Below are positions 26,877 through 36,646 of a stretch of DNA of 64,000 nucleotides, piece after piece. The stretch spans positions 32,586 to 96,585 of the forward strand of contig CANJVU010000008.1 in assembly GCA_947478525.1 (NCBI GenBank). The letters run 5' to 3'. Source of the stretch: Thiotrichales bacterium. GTDB lineage: Bacteria > Pseudomonadota > Gammaproteobacteria > Francisellales > CACEW01. Both the position numbers and the translations under genes were made by a program. Positions within the stretch are counted from its first letter, which is position 1, and each line of letters starts with the position of its first letter. Below the pieces are notes generated by a model that saw only the letters and a list, made by a program, of their open reading frames with translations, ran no database searches and was not told the DNA's origin.

Positions 26877-27983
26877 GTGCTGTTGATGAAAACTTTATCT
26901 GCCATCTGGCTTTCGATGTTACTGGTGGTTGTTACAATCACTGCGGCGATGGCCGGACAAAAGATGATTGCTATCGGTGGGCACTCTTTATCAGCCCCTG
27001 CCAGTTGGTTATTGCAGCCGTTGATTCCGTTGTTAACAATTGTATTGACGCTGTTTTTCGGCGGTCGCTATGCGATTAAGGTTATCAGCATCAATGCATT
27101 ATGTTACGTGTTGGCGGTATTGGCGATTAGATTAGCAATCGTAGTGCCCTCCGATATCAGCTGGACGCAGCAGGCTGGGTATGCACAGATTTTATCTATT
27201 TCCTGGCGGGATGTGGGTTTTACTTTATGCTGGCTATTGCCAGCGCAGCTTATAATTTCATTATTTTTCAATAAGTTATTGTATTTTTATCTATCTGAAA
27301 AAAGCACTAATTTTGGATTGTTCCCGTTAATTGCCATGATTTTTGTAATGAGCTTATTGATCTCCAACCTCACCACGCAAAAAGTCGCGCATCTGGTGGG
27401 TATTACCGTTGATGTAGGCACGTTGTTTTTTCCGATCACTTATATTTTCAATAATATTTTCACCGAAATTTATGGCTACAAACGCTCACGTATTGTGATT
27501 TGGGGTGGTTTAGTGGGTAATTTATTGATGGTGTTAATTTTGCAAGGCGTTGTCTGGTGGCCAGCGTCCGTTCATTGGCAGCAACAATCTATCTACGATG
27601 CCATTATTGGCAATGTACCGCGGATTGTCTTGGCGTCAACCCTGGCGTTTTTCTTTGGGGAATTTGTTAACTCCTATGCGCTGGCGAAATTAAAAATCCT
27701 TACTTTGGGTAAATATCTGTGGATGCGCACCATCGGCTCAACTTTGGTGGGTGTGGCGGTGGATAGTTTGGTGTTTTCATTTGTGGCATTTTATGGCACT
27801 TTGCCCTTGTCCGTCGTATTGGCCATTGCTGGTTGGGAATATGTGTTGAAAGTGGGCTATGAAATATTGGCTACACCGATTACGGTTCGTGTGATTCGCT
27901 GGATCAAGCAGCGTGAGCATACCGATCGTTATGATTATGATACGCGGTTTAATCCGTTTTTGATTGCGGATGTTAAATACTGA
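26877..27983 (+). CDS. YhhQ/VUT-family queuosine precursor transporter with duplicated domain
   Basis: The second half (about residues 147-350) matches YhhQ/DUF165: [31 protein letters not shown], ending in [10 protein letters not shown], then [16 protein letters not shown]. YhhQ imports precursors of the wobble base queuosine. YhhQ itself is about 220 residues; this protein has 368. The first half looks like a degenerate copy of the same domain: [18 protein letters not shown] lines up with [18 protein letters not shown], followed by similar helices ending in NKL and AKL. The true start may be the ATG at codon 4. It lies just upstream of mnmG, another tRNA wobble-modification gene. Confidence 0.82.
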   Translation: MLLMKTLSAIWLSMLLVVVTITAAMAGQKMIAIGGHSLSAPASWLLQPLIPLLTIVLTLFFGGRYAIKVISINALCYVLAVLAIRLAIVVPSDISWTQQAGYAQILSISWRDVGFTLCWLLPAQLIISLFFNKLLYFYLSEKSTNFGLFPLIAMIFVMSLLISNLTTQKVAHLVGITVDVGTLFFPITYIFNNIFTEIYGYKRSRIVIWGGLVGNLLMVLILQGVVWWPASVHWQQQSIYDAIIGNVPRIVLASTLAFFFGEFVNSYALAKLKILTLGKYLWMRTIGSTLVGVAVDSLVFSFVAFYGTLPLSVVLAIAGWEYVLKVGYEILATPITVRVIRWIKQREHTDRYDYDTRFNPFLIADVKY

Positions 27984-27986
27984 TTT

Positions 27987-28015
27987 TTGCCTTACACCAC
28001 CAAATCCGTTATGAT
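27987..28015 (+). promoter_or_regulatory. Promoter of mnmG
   Basis: TTGCCT (27987-27992) and TATGAT (28010-28015) are spaced by 17 bases and lie about 33 bases upstream of the mnmG ATG. Confidence 0.5.
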
Positions 28016-28048
28016 GGCGCCAATCAAATAGTACCAAATGAGTCAACG

Positions 28049-29935
28049 ATGAGCATTTATACAGAAACCTTTGATGTGATTGTGGTCGGTGGCGGCCATG
28101 CTGGCACAGAAGCAGCGATGGCATCAGCGCGTATGGGTGCGAAAACCTTGCTGCTCAGTCATAACATCGAAACCATCGGTCAAATGTCCTGTAATCCTGC
28201 CATTGGCGGTATTGGCAAAGGTCATCTGGTGAAAGAAATCGATGCGCTCGGTGGCGTGATGGCTCAAGCCGCCGATGAAGCGGGGATTCAATTCCGTATT
28301 CTCAATGCGCGCAAAGGACCTGCGGTCCGTGCCACGCGTGCGCAAGCCGATCGGGCGTTGTATAAACAAGCCATTCGTAATCGCGTTGAACATCAGCCCA
28401 ATTTAACGTTGTTTCAGCAACCGGTTGATGACTTGATCGTAGAACAAGATCGCGTAGTTGGCGTAGTAACGCAAATGGGCTTGAAGTTTTATGCCAAAGC
28501 GGTGGTGTTGACCGTCGGTACCTTTCTGGCGGGTAAAATTCATATCGGTCAAGAAAATTTTTCCGGTGGTCGTGCGGGGGATCCGCCGTCGATTGCGTTA
28601 TCACATCGCCTGCGCGAATTGCCGTTCCGTGTTGGGCGGTTGAAAACGGGAACTCCGCCGCGTATTGATGCTAAAACCGTCGATTTTTCGGTGATGGAGA
28701 CCCAACCGGGCGATAATCCTGTCCCCGTGTTTTCATTTTTGGGTTTCGCCAAACAACATCCGCGCCAAGTACCGTGTCATATCACCTACACCAACGAAAA
28801 AACCCACGATATCATTCGTCGTAATTTGAACTTGTCAGCGATGTATAGCGGCAATATTGAAGGCATTGGTCCACGTTATTGCCCATCGGTAGAAGACAAG
28901 GTGGTGCGTTTTGCCGATAAACTGCGACATCAGATTTTTGTTGAGCCGGAAGGCTTAAACAGCCAGGAGCTTTATCCCAACGGCATGTCGACCAGCTTAC
29001 CCTTTGAAGTGCAGTTTGAATTTATCCGCTCGATTAAAGGCTTTGAGCAGGCGCATATCACCCGTCCTGGCTACGCCATTGAATATGATTTTTTTGACCC
29101 GCGCGATTTAAAATCGTCGCTTGAAACCAAGCCTATGCACAACTTATTTTTTGCTGGCCAGATCAATGGCACCACCGGTTATGAAGAAGCGGGTGCGCAA
29201 GGCTTATTGGCGGGCACCAATGCGGCGCTGCGTGCGCAAGACCGTGAACCCTGGTCGCCACGACGCGATGAATCGTATATCGGTGTGTTGGTCGATGATT
29301 TGATTACCGCCGGAACACTCGAGCCGTATCGCATGTTCACCTCGCGTGCCGAGTATCGTCTGTTGTTGCGTGAAGATAATGCCGATATTCGCTTGACCAC
29401 TCAAGGTCGCGCCTTAGGGTTGGTTGATGATGTGCGTTGGCGGGCTTTTGAACAAAAATTGGAGCGCGTAGCGCGTGAGCAGCAACGTCTTCATGCCACC
29501 ATGGTTCATCCCAATACTGCCCATGCGCAAGCCATTGAAATCTTTTTGGATAAGCCATTGGTGCGTGGTTATACGCTCAATGAATTACTCAAGCGCCCTG
29601 AATTGGACTATGAAAAATTGATGGCGATTGAAGGCATTGGCCCCGGTCTTGAAGATGAGCAAACCGCGCTGCAAGTGGAAATTCAAGCCAAATACGCGGG
29701 TTATATTGACCGCCAGCAAGATGAAATTGGCCAATTGCAACGCCATGAAGCGATGAAGTTGCCCGACACCTTGGATTATAACACCGTGGTTGGGTTGTCC
29801 AATGAAGTGCGGCAAAAGCTGCTTAACGTCAAGCCGCAAACGTTAGGTCAAGCGTCGCGTATTGCCGGTGTGACGCCTGCAGCGGTTTCCCTGTTGATGA
29901 TTTATTTGAAAAAACAGCGTCGTCAGCCGGCGTAG
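28049..29935 (+). CDS. mnmG: tRNA U34 carboxymethylaminomethyl synthesis protein MnmG
   Basis: The 628-residue flavoprotein has the FAD loop [19 protein letters not shown] near the N-terminus and the family motif [20 protein letters not shown]. The C-terminal helical part ends near [20 protein letters not shown]. It is the partner of MnmE, whose gene ends at the left edge of the window. The length is normal and both MnmG signature motifs are present. Confidence 0.97.
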   Translation: MSIYTETFDVIVVGGGHAGTEAAMASARMGAKTLLLSHNIETIGQMSCNPAIGGIGKGHLVKEIDALGGVMAQAADEAGIQFRILNARKGPAVRATRAQADRALYKQAIRNRVEHQPNLTLFQQPVDDLIVEQDRVVGVVTQMGLKFYAKAVVLTVGTFLAGKIHIGQENFSGGRAGDPPSIALSHRLRELPFRVGRLKTGTPPRIDAKTVDFSVMETQPGDNPVPVFSFLGFAKQHPRQVPCHITYTNEKTHDIIRRNLNLSAMYSGNIEGIGPRYCPSVEDKVVRFADKLRHQIFVEPEGLNSQELYPNGMSTSLPFEVQFEFIRSIKGFEQAHITRPGYAIEYDFFDPRDLKSSLETKPMHNLFFAGQINGTTGYEEAGAQGLLAGTNAALRAQDREPWSPRRDESYIGVLVDDLITAGTLEPYRMFTSRAEYRLLLREDNADIRLTTQGRALGLVDDVRWRAFEQKLERVAREQQRLHATMVHPNTAHAQAIEIFLDKPLVRGYTLNELLKRPELDYEKLMAIEGIGPGLEDEQTALQVEIQAKYAGYIDRQQDEIGQLQRHEAMKLPDTLDYNTVVGLSNEVRQKLLNVKPQTLGQASRIAGVTPAAVSLLMIYLKKQRRQPA

Positions 29936-29992
29936 ATAAACCATTAAAATTTGTGTATCATCTGCTTCTGGCTTAATAAATAGAGATTCAAT

Positions 29993-30742
29993 ATGCGTCA
30001 AAAACTGGTGATCGGTAATTGGAAAATGAATGGCTCGTTGGCAATGTGCAGCGAATTATTAACGGCATTAAAAATCCGCTTAACCAGTACTCATGTTGGT
30101 TATGCAGTATGTCCGCCGTTTGTTTATGTCTCTACCGTTAAACCCATGCTCAATGGTTCGCATATTGCCTTGGGCGCACAAGATCTTAGCTGTCATGCCA
30201 GCGGCGCATACACCGGTGAAACTGCTGCGTCGATGTTAAAAGACATTGGTTGCACTTACGTTCTAATCGGCCACTCCGAGCGCCGTCAATATCATCGTGA
30301 AACCGATCAGCTGATTGCGGAAAAATTTGTCATGGCAAGGGAAGCAGGGTTGGTGCCTGTGGTCTGTATCGGTGAAACCTTGGCTCAACGCGAAGCGAAT
30401 GAAACCGAAACTGTCGTTGCCAAACAATTAGAAGTAATTTTAGCGGTAGCGACAGATGCGGATTATGATCACATGGTATTGGCTTATGAGCCAGTGTGGG
30501 CAATTGGCACTGGCAAAACTGCAACGCCAGAGCAAGTTGAGGCGGTACACGCGTTTTTACGGCAACAATGCGCCAAGCGCTCAGAAAAACTTGCCAAAAC
30601 GCTGAAAATCCTTTATGGTGGCAGCGTGAAACCGGGTAATGCGAAGCAATTGTTTGCGTTGCCTAATGTGGATGGTGGGCTGATTGGCGGTGCGTCGCTG
30701 GTCGCCGATGACTTTGTCGCCATTTGTCTAGCAGCGGAATAA
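29993..30742 (+). CDS. tpiA: Triosephosphate isomerase
   Basis: The 249-residue enzyme has the catalytic lysine in GNWKMNG, the electrophilic histidine in IGHSERR, and the catalytic glutamate in AYEPVWAIGTG. The phosphate-binding GGSVKPGN and GGLIGGASL loops are present. It interconverts dihydroxyacetone phosphate and glyceraldehyde-3-phosphate. It is followed after three bases by secG, a conserved pair in Legionellales and other gammaproteobacteria. Confidence 0.97.
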   Translation: MRQKLVIGNWKMNGSLAMCSELLTALKIRLTSTHVGYAVCPPFVYVSTVKPMLNGSHIALGAQDLSCHASGAYTGETAASMLKDIGCTYVLIGHSERRQYHRETDQLIAEKFVMAREAGLVPVVCIGETLAQREANETETVVAKQLEVILAVATDADYDHMVLAYEPVWAIGTGKTATPEQVEAVHAFLRQQCAKRSEKLAKTLKILYGGSVKPGNAKQLFALPNVDGGLIGGASLVADDFVAICLAAE

Positions 30743-30745
30743 AAC

Positions 30746-31174
30746 ATGCAACAAGTAATTATATTGATTCATATTTTGGTGGCACTGACCTTGGTCGGTT
30801 TGGTGCTGTTACAACAAGGTAAAGGCGCCAATATGGGCGCTGCGTTTGGCAGTGGAGCCTCCAATACCTTGTTTGGTAGCCGCGGCCCAGCATCGTTTTT
30901 GATGAAACTCACTGGCGTCCTGCTGGCGTTATTTTTCATCACCAGTTTGTCGTTGGGATATTTAGCCTCACAGCAAGCCAAACAGAATAACCAGTTGTTA
31001 GCACCGCCGGTGCCAATAGCAGTAAACTTACCTGCGCAACCCGCGTTACCACAAACGCCTGTGGCGCAAAACAATGCGCAGACACAACCTGTGCCAGAAC
31101 CCGTATCTCAAGCGCCACAAGCGCTTAATGTGCAGGCGTCACCACAGCCTGTTGTAGTAACAGCACATTCTTAA
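30746..31174 (+). CDS. secG: Protein translocase subunit SecG
   Basis: The 142-residue protein has two membrane helices (about residues 3-20 and 52-72) joined by the conserved loop LLQQGKGANMGAAFGSGASNTLFG, followed by a long Pro/Gln/Ala-rich tail of about 65 residues. SecG assists SecYE in protein export. The next gene is tRNA-Leu(GAG), the same secG-leuU order as in E. coli. Confidence 0.93.
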   Translation: MQQVIILIHILVALTLVGLVLLQQGKGANMGAAFGSGASNTLFGSRGPASFLMKLTGVLLALFFITSLSLGYLASQQAKQNNQLLAPPVPIAVNLPAQPALPQTPVAQNNAQTQPVPEPVSQAPQALNVQASPQPVVVTAHS

Positions 31175-31181
31175 CCCTTTT

Positions 31182-31266
31182 GCCGACGTGGTGGAATTGG
31201 TAGACACGCCACCTTGAGGTGGTGGTGGGGCAACCTGTGACGGTTCGAGTCCGTCCGTCGGTACCA
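31182..31266 (+). tRNA. leuU: tRNA-Leu (GAG anticodon)
   Basis: The acceptor stem GCCGACG pairs with CGTCGGT (first pair G-U), and the 3' ACCA is encoded. The anticodon stem CCACC/GGTGG holds the loop TTGAGGT, giving anticodon GAG, which reads CUC and CUU. The long variable arm is class II, as expected for leucine, and TTCGAGTCC forms the T arm. It is probably co-transcribed with secG and processed from that transcript. Confidence 0.95.
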
Positions 31267-31271
31267 TATCT

Positions 31272-31310
31272 GGCTTCATGAACGTTTAGAATAGTTCATG
31301 AAGCCTTTTT
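31272..31310 (+). terminator. Strong terminator after tRNA-Leu
   Basis: GGCTTCATGAAC (31272-31283) and GTTCATGAAGCC (31294-31305) form a perfect 12-pair stem with a 10-base loop, followed by TTTTT. It ends the mnmG-tpiA-secG-tRNA transcript. A third copy of the arm, GCTTCATGAA, lies just beyond at 31319-31328. Confidence 0.92.
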
Positions 31311-31393
31311 AGATAAAAGCTTCATGAAAAACGGTTTTCGAGAAAATTTTTTATTCAGCCCCAATTCTTTCGACGTACAGCTTTTAAAATCAC

Positions 31394-31423
31394 TTGGGCA
31401 TTCTCAACAATCTGCGCTATAAT
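31394..31423 (+). promoter_or_regulatory. Promoter of the nuo operon
   Basis: A perfect -10 TATAAT (31418-31423) is preceded by TTGGGC (31394-31399) at 18 bases, 33 bases before nuoA. The string TGCGCTATAAT here is identical to the one before nuoC at 32904-32914. Confidence 0.55.
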
Positions 31424-31455
31424 TCTTTCATTACCATTGGTTGCGGGAATCTTTC

Positions 31456-31824
31456 ATGTTACAAAATTACCTGCCGATTCTGGTGTTTGTCATCATCGGT
31501 CTTTTGATTTCGCTGGCGATTGTCGTCGCAGCGCGCTTTGTGTCAAAAATTTTACGCGTCAATAATCCCAGTCTTGAAAAGCTCTCGCCTTTTGAGTGCG
31601 GCTTTGGTGAATTCGAAGATGCGCGCATTAAATTTGACGTGCGGTTTTACTTGGTGGCGATTTTATTTATTGTATTTGACTTGGAAGTCGCGTTTTTGTT
31701 CCCGTGGGCAGTGGTTGTTCGGCAAATTGGCTGGTATGGTTTTGGTGCCATGGGTATCTTTTTGGCGTTGCTGCTGCTGGGCTTTGCCTATGAATGGAAG
31801 AAAGGGGCGTTAGAATGGGAATGA
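31456..31824 (+). CDS. nuoA: NADH-quinone oxidoreductase subunit A
   Basis: The 122-residue protein has three membrane helices and the NuoA signature [26 protein letters not shown]. It is a small membrane subunit near the quinone site of complex I. The ATG at 31456 gives the normal N-terminus MLQNYLPI; an in-frame TTG 15 bases upstream is less likely. First gene of the nuo operon. Confidence 0.95.
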   Translation: MLQNYLPILVFVIIGLLISLAIVVAARFVSKILRVNNPSLEKLSPFECGFGEFEDARIKFDVRFYLVAILFIVFDLEVAFLFPWAVVVRQIGWYGFGAMGIFLALLLLGFAYEWKKGALEWE

Positions 31825-32297
31825 TCGACAGCGTGCTTAAAAAAGATGGCTTTGTCACTACCAGCATGGATGAACTGATTAACTGGGCTCGTACCGGTTC
31901 GCTGTGGCCGATGACTTTTGGGTTAGCCTGCTGTGCCGTAGAAATGATGCAAACCGGCGCTTCACGCTATGACCTCGACCGCTTTGGCGTGGTGTTTCGT
32001 GCCAGCCCGCGTCAGTCGGATGTGATGATTGTTGCGGGAACTCTCTGTAACAAAATGGCACCCGCGTTGCGTAAAGTCTATGATCAAATGCCCGAGCCGA
32101 AATGGGTCATTTCGATGGGTTCTTGTGCCAATGGCGGTGGTTATTACCATTATTCTTATTCTGTCGTGCGTGGCTGTGATCGCATCGTGCCGGTGGACAT
32201 TTATGTTCCCGGTTGCCCGCCAACAGCAGAAGCGTTGTTGTATGGGATTATTCAGCTGCAAAATAAAATAAAACGTACCAATACGATTGCACGATAA
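31815..32297 (+). CDS. nuoB: NADH-quinone oxidoreductase subunit B
   Basis: The 160-residue protein carries the cluster N2 cysteines: the adjacent pair in [10 protein letters not shown], one in [10 protein letters not shown] and one in VPGCPP. N2 passes electrons to quinone. The start at 31815 follows an AAGGGG site; the ATG at 31821 overlaps the nuoA stop as ATGA and is the alternative. The next nuo gene is not adjacent: 645 bases with an opposite-strand gene follow. Confidence 0.95.
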   Translation: MGMIDSVLKKDGFVTTSMDELINWARTGSLWPMTFGLACCAVEMMQTGASRYDLDRFGVVFRASPRQSDVMIVAGTLCNKMAPALRKVYDQMPEPKWVISMGSCANGGGYYHYSYSVVRGCDRIVPVDIYVPGCPPTAEALLYGIIQLQNKIKRTNTIAR

Positions 32298-32340
32298 CCT
32301 GGTAAAACCATTAAAGCATGGACGTTGCTTTTGGAAAAAG

Positions 32341-32766
32341 TTATAGCAAAGAGTGCAGTTCAGTGTCTCTCTCGATCGGTTTCTTTAAGCAGCAGAGCAT
32401 TAGCGAAAAACACCCTGAGTTTTTTGGTCTTGAGAGTGGTTTATATTCGAGGTTGATCATGTGCATTTCCCCGGCATTTTTTCTTTCAACAGGCGTTTTC
32501 TGGAGATGCGCTGCTCCAATGTTTTCATAAATCTCTAGGGTTGCGGTTTCTAAATCAGCCATGGTTAATTTATGTAAGGTCTTAGGGTTTTTTTTGGGGT
32601 CTGCTGGTGTAACTTTAGCTACACGTTTTTTTTGATCTTGTTCTGGAGAATTATAACTTAGTGACTCTAGTGTTTTATAAATAATGAATCCTTGGCTAAG
32701 TTGGCCAGAGTTTTCTATGAGTGATTGTGTGCGCTGAAGGTCGTCCCAAAAGCAGAAGAACTCCAT
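32341..32766 (-). CDS. Orphan protein inserted between nuoB and nuoC
   Basis: The 141-residue product runs against the nuo operon. It begins MEFFCFWDDLQRTQSLIENS behind an AAGGAC ribosome-binding site and has its own plausible promoter. The middle is lysine-rich and probably disordered (DPKKNPKTLHKL), and a hydrophobic cysteine-rich CFSLMLCCLKK lies near the C-terminus. The sequence is AT-rich. I recognise no family. Gene position and a CC motif beside basic residues would fit a lipidated secreted effector, but that is speculation. Confidence 0.6.
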   Translation of the reverse strand: MEFFCFWDDLQRTQSLIENSGQLSQGFIIYKTLESLSYNSPEQDQKKRVAKVTPADPKKNPKTLHKLTMADLETATLEIYENIGAAHLQKTPVERKNAGEMHMINLEYKPLSRPKNSGCFSLMLCCLKKPIERDTELHSLL

Positions 32767-32803
32767 TTTTTTGTCCTTAATATCTTAAAACTATAATTGG
32801 CGG

Positions 32804-32832
32804 ATTTTAGAGAAGTGTTGAGTTAAAAGCAA
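32804..32832 (-). promoter_or_regulatory. Possible promoter of the inserted orphan gene
   Basis: On the minus strand TTGCTT (32827-32832) and TAAAAT (32804-32809) are 17 bases apart, about 40 bases before the ATG. The -10 has one mismatch and the -35 three. Confidence 0.35.
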
Positions 32833-32858
32833 GTTGTGGATGTTTTTTTTTGCAAGAT

Positions 32859-32887
32859 CAAGAAATTATTTAGCCAAGAAATTATTT
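32859..32887 (+). repeat. 13-bp tandem direct repeat before the nuoC promoter
   Basis: CAAGAAATTATTT occurs at 32859-32871 and again at 32875-32887, a perfect match with a 16-base period. It sits at the border between the inserted orphan gene region and the nuoC promoter. Confidence 0.8.
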
Positions 32888-32914
32888 GGGAGTTGTCGCG
32901 GCTTGCGCTATAAT
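32886..32914 (+). promoter_or_regulatory. Second nuo promoter, before nuoC
   Basis: TTGGGA (32886-32891) and a perfect TATAAT (32909-32914) are 17 bases apart, 28 bases before nuoC. This would restart transcription of nuoC-N behind the opposite-strand insert. Confidence 0.65.
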
Positions 32915-32942
32915 CGCCACTAACGCGTGAAAGGATTGTGGC

Positions 32943-33614
32943 ATGACCGAGTTAGAAAAATTACAAGACGCCTTGGCCCGGCAGTTTGGCAGTATGCTCG
33001 ACAAAAATATGCTGGTGAATGGCGAGTTGACCGTTACCGTCAACAGCCAGCATGTCAAATCGTTGCTCCGGCAGTTGCGTGATGTGTTTTACTTTGAGCA
33101 ATTGAGCGATCTCGCGGGGGTTGATTATGCCCACTATGGTGAAGCGGAATGGAAAACTGAAGTGGCTACGGGCACGGGGTTTTCTCGTGGGGCTGAGCGG
33201 AATTTAACATTAAAGGTGCCTGCCGATAAGCGTTTTGCCGTGGTATACCATTTGTTGTCGGTGCGTAATAATATTCGGCTGTGTGTCAAAGCCCATATCG
33301 ATAGCGAATTGCCGCGAATTGATTCGATTATTGAGGTGTATCCGGTTGCCGATTGGTATGAACGTGAAGCGTTTGATCTGTTTGGTATTTTATTTGATGG
33401 CCACCCGGATCTGCGTCGCATTTTGACCGACTACGGTTTTATTGGTCATCCGTTCCGTAAAGATTTTCCCATCAGTGGTCATGTTGAGGTGCGTTATGAC
33501 GAGGCGCAAAAACGCGTGGTGTATGAGCCCGTGAATATTGAACCCAGAACCCTGGTGCCGCGAGTGATTCGTCATGACAACCGTTATTTGGGAGATGCGC
33601 ATGTCAAACACTAA
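32943..33614 (+). CDS. nuoC: NADH-quinone oxidoreductase subunit C
   Basis: The 223-residue protein contains the 30-kDa subunit signature [21 protein letters not shown], then [14 protein letters not shown]. It is a peripheral-arm subunit. It is separate from NuoD, unlike the fused NuoCD of E. coli. Its end overlaps nuoD by 14 bases. Confidence 0.96.
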   Translation: MTELEKLQDALARQFGSMLDKNMLVNGELTVTVNSQHVKSLLRQLRDVFYFEQLSDLAGVDYAHYGEAEWKTEVATGTGFSRGAERNLTLKVPADKRFAVVYHLLSVRNNIRLCVKAHIDSELPRIDSIIEVYPVADWYEREAFDLFGILFDGHPDLRRILTDYGFIGHPFRKDFPISGHVEVRYDEAQKRVVYEPVNIEPRTLVPRVIRHDNRYLGDAHVKH

Positions 33615-34884
33615 TGGTTCTAGCATTAAAGCGCCGGAGTTTCGCAATTATACGGTGAACTTTGGTCCGCAACATCCCGCTGCTCATGGTGTCTTGCGCT
33701 TGGTGTTAGAGTTGGATGGTGAAACCGTCGTACACGCTGATCCCCATATTGGTCTGTTGCATCGCGGGACGGAAAAGCTCGCCGAAACCAAGCCATTTAA
33801 CCAAAGCATTGGCTATATGGATCGTTTGGATTATGTCTCTATGATGTGCAATGAGCATGCTTATGTGTTGGCCATTGAAAAATTGCTGGGCATCAAAGCG
33901 CCAATCCGGGCGCAGTATATCCGTGTGATGTTTGCGGAAATCACCCGTATTTTAAACCATTTGATGTGGACCGGTGCCAATGGCCTTGATTTAGGTGCGA
34001 TGAGCGTATTTTTATACGCCTTCCGTGAGCGCGAAGATTTGATGGATTGCTACGAAGCAGTTTCTGGCGCACGCATGCATGCCACCTATTTCAGGCCGGG
34101 TGGCGTTTATCGCGATTTGCCCGATACCATGCCGCAATACGCGGTCTCGAAGTTCCGCACGCAAAAAGATTGCGATAAATTAAATGTGTCGCGCAAAGGC
34201 TCGATGCTAGATTTTATCGAAGACTTTACCAGCCGTTTCCCTGCCTGCGTGGATGAATATGAAACCCTGCTTACCGATAACCGCATCTGGAAACAGCGGA
34301 CTGTCAATATTGGCGTGGTCACAGCAGAGCGTGCGCTGGCATTGGGCATGACCGGACCGATGTTGCGTGCCTCCGGCGTAGTGTGGGATCTGCGTAAACA
34401 CCAGCCATATGAAGTGTATGATCAGCTCGATTTTGATATTCCCGTCGGCAAAACCGGCGATTGCTATGACCGTTATCTGGTGCGCATGGAAGAAATGCGC
34501 CAATCCAATCGTATTATCAAGCAATGCATTGATTGGTTGCGTAAAAATCCCGGTCCAGTCGCGATTGATGATTATAAAGTCATGCCTCCGCATCGCGAGG
34601 TGATGAAACACGATATGGAAGCATTAATTCACCACTTTAAATTATTCACGGAAGGTTATTGTGTGCCCGAAGGTGAAACGTATGCAGCGGTAGAACACCC
34701 AAAAGGTGAGTTTGGTATTTATATGATTTCTGATGGCGCTAACAAACCGTATCGTGTTAAGATTCGCGCGCCGGGGTTTGCGCATTTGAGCGCGATGAAC
34801 GAATTAATTAAAGGACATATGCTGGCCGATGTGCCGGCAATTATTTCCACGTTGGATATCGTATTTGGGGATGTAGACCGCTAA
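33601..34884 (+). CDS. nuoD: NADH-quinone oxidoreductase subunit D
   Basis: The 427-residue 49-kDa subunit starts with MSNTNGSS and soon shows [19 protein letters not shown], the quinone-pocket loop with its histidines. The C-terminal [20 protein letters not shown] is also typical. The start at 33601 follows a GGGAG site within nuoC. It forms the quinone-binding site with NuoB. Confidence 0.97.
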   Translation: MSNTNGSSIKAPEFRNYTVNFGPQHPAAHGVLRLVLELDGETVVHADPHIGLLHRGTEKLAETKPFNQSIGYMDRLDYVSMMCNEHAYVLAIEKLLGIKAPIRAQYIRVMFAEITRILNHLMWTGANGLDLGAMSVFLYAFREREDLMDCYEAVSGARMHATYFRPGGVYRDLPDTMPQYAVSKFRTQKDCDKLNVSRKGSMLDFIEDFTSRFPACVDEYETLLTDNRIWKQRTVNIGVVTAERALALGMTGPMLRASGVVWDLRKHQPYEVYDQLDFDIPVGKTGDCYDRYLVRMEEMRQSNRIIKQCIDWLRKNPGPVAIDDYKVMPPHREVMKHDMEALIHHFKLFTEGYCVPEGETYAAVEHPKGEFGIYMISDGANKPYRVKIRAPGFAHLSAMNELIKGHMLADVPAIISTLDIVFGDVDR

Positions 34885-35372
34885 TGGAAAAAATAACACT
34901 GAGCGACGTTGAAAAAAAAGAAATCGACCATTGGGTGGCGAAGTACCCGTCTAACCAAAAACAATCCGCAGTAATGGCGGCGTTACGTATTGTGCAGGAG
35001 CACGCGCCTGACCGTTGTCTGAATCCTCCCCGTATTCAAGCGGTGGCGGATTACTTGGGGATGCCGGTAATTGCAGTGGAAGAAGTTTCTCGTTTTTACA
35101 CCATGTACGACCACAAGCCCGTGGGCAAATACAAGATTTCGGTCTGTACCAATATTTCCTGCAAATTGCGTGGTGCTGATGAATTGATGCAACACCTCGA
35201 ACATAAGTTGGGTGTTGGCGTGAACCAAACCACCGCTGATGGCAAGTTTACTTTAAAAGAAGTAGAGTGCATGGGGGCGTGTATCGGCGCACCAATGTGC
35301 CAGATTAACAAAGACTATCATGAAAACCTGGATGCCAAGAAAATCGATGGCATTCTGGATGGGTTGGAGTAA
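34884..35372 (+). CDS. nuoE: NADH-quinone oxidoreductase subunit E
   Basis: The 162-residue thioredoxin-like subunit binds the [2Fe-2S] cluster N1a through cysteines in [11 protein letters not shown] and [10 protein letters not shown]. Its ATG shares one base with the nuoD stop (TAATG). Confidence 0.96.
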   Translation: MEKITLSDVEKKEIDHWVAKYPSNQKQSAVMAALRIVQEHAPDRCLNPPRIQAVADYLGMPVIAVEEVSRFYTMYDHKPVGKYKISVCTNISCKLRGADELMQHLEHKLGVGVNQTTADGKFTLKEVECMGACIGAPMCQINKDYHENLDAKKIDGILDGLE

Positions 35373-35376
35373 CGCC

Positions 35377-36627
35377 ATGGCCAATGAAGTATGTTTTCGT
35401 ACGCGACATTTACCAGAGCCCTGGTCATTAGAGGCCTATCAAAGTGTCGGTGGTTATACTTACTTGCGCAAAATCCTCACTGAAAAAGTGGCACCGGAAG
35501 TGATTATTGAAGAACTTAAGGCTTCTGGTTTGCGTGGTCGCGGCGGTGCGGGCTTTCCTACAGGCTTGAAATGGAGTTTTGTGCCACGTAATGCCCCCGG
35601 CGATAAATATGTGGTGTGTAATTCGGACGAAGGTGAGCCAGGTACCTGCAAAGACCGTGACATCATGACTTACAATCCTCACCAGTTGGTCGAAGGCTTG
35701 GCGATTGCCTGTTACGCCATGCATGCCAGCGCGGCGTACAATTACATTCGTGGTGAATTTTGGCTGCCGTTTGAGCGTGTGGAAAAAGCCATTGCCGAAG
35801 CACAACAGCTTGGCTTGATTGGTAAAAATGCCTTGGGTTCTGGCGTTGACATCAATATTTATAATCACCTGGGCGCCGGTGCGTATATTTGCGGTGAAGA
35901 GACGGCACTGCTTAACTCGCTGGAAGGTAAAAAAGGCCAGCCACGTTTCAAGCCACCATTTCCTGCGAACCATGGTTTGTATGGCAGACCCACCAACGTT
36001 AATAACACCGAAACTTATGCCTCAGTTCCAGCGATTTTGCAAAATGGTGCCAAATGGTTTGCCGATTTGGGTGTGCCGAATAACGGTGGCACCAAGATTT
36101 TCTGCGTGACCGGAGATGTTGAAAAACCGGGCAATTTTGAATTAGGTTTGGGTAAACCGTTTAAAGATTTGCTGGCATTGGCCGGTGGTGTACGCGGTGG
36201 TCGTAAGATCAAAGCTGTAATTCCCGGCGGAAGTTCTGCCAAAATTTTAACGGCCGATGAAATGATGGCCTGCACCATGGATTATGATTGTATCGGTAAA
36301 GCCGGTTCAATGCTGGGATCTGGTGCAGTAGTGGTATTGGATGAAACCCGCAGCATGGTAGAAGTCTTGTCTCGTTTGTTGGATTTTTACGCCGAAGAAT
36401 CCTGTGGTCAGTGCACCCCGTGTCGTGAAGGCGTGGGCTGGGTGTCGCGTACCGCGCGTAAGATTTTGAAAGGTCAGGGTACAATTAAAGATATCGATAA
36501 TCTGGTCGATATTGCCAATAAAGTTGAAGGCCATACCATTTGTGTGTTTGGAGAATCCTTCGCCTGGCCGATTCAGAGTTATGTGAAAAAATTTAGAAAA
36601 GAGTTTGAGGCATTGGTAAAGCAATAA
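35377..36627 (+). CDS. nuoF: NADH-quinone oxidoreductase subunit F
   Basis: The 416-residue subunit binds NADH and FMN ([15 protein letters not shown] and [10 protein letters not shown]) and the [4Fe-4S] cluster N3 ([11 protein letters not shown] plus a later cysteine in HTICVFG). The ATG at 35377 lies just after the nuoE stop; upstream in-frame starts are inside nuoE. Confidence 0.97.
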   Translation: MANEVCFRTRHLPEPWSLEAYQSVGGYTYLRKILTEKVAPEVIIEELKASGLRGRGGAGFPTGLKWSFVPRNAPGDKYVVCNSDEGEPGTCKDRDIMTYNPHQLVEGLAIACYAMHASAAYNYIRGEFWLPFERVEKAIAEAQQLGLIGKNALGSGVDINIYNHLGAGAYICGEETALLNSLEGKKGQPRFKPPFPANHGLYGRPTNVNNTETYASVPAILQNGAKWFADLGVPNNGGTKIFCVTGDVEKPGNFELGLGKPFKDLLALAGGVRGGRKIKAVIPGGSSAKILTADEMMACTMDYDCIGKAGSMLGSGAVVVLDETRSMVEVLSRLLDFYAEESCGQCTPCREGVGWVSRTARKILKGQGTIKDIDNLVDIANKVEGHTICVFGESFAWPIQSYVKKFRKEFEALVKQ

Positions 36628-36646
36628 AATTAATTGAGAGAGCAGC

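Noticed and set aside
32318..32530. Plus-strand open frame in the nuoB-nuoC gap
   Set aside because: It is the antisense shadow of the minus-strand orphan gene, which has the better ribosome-binding site and a promoter.
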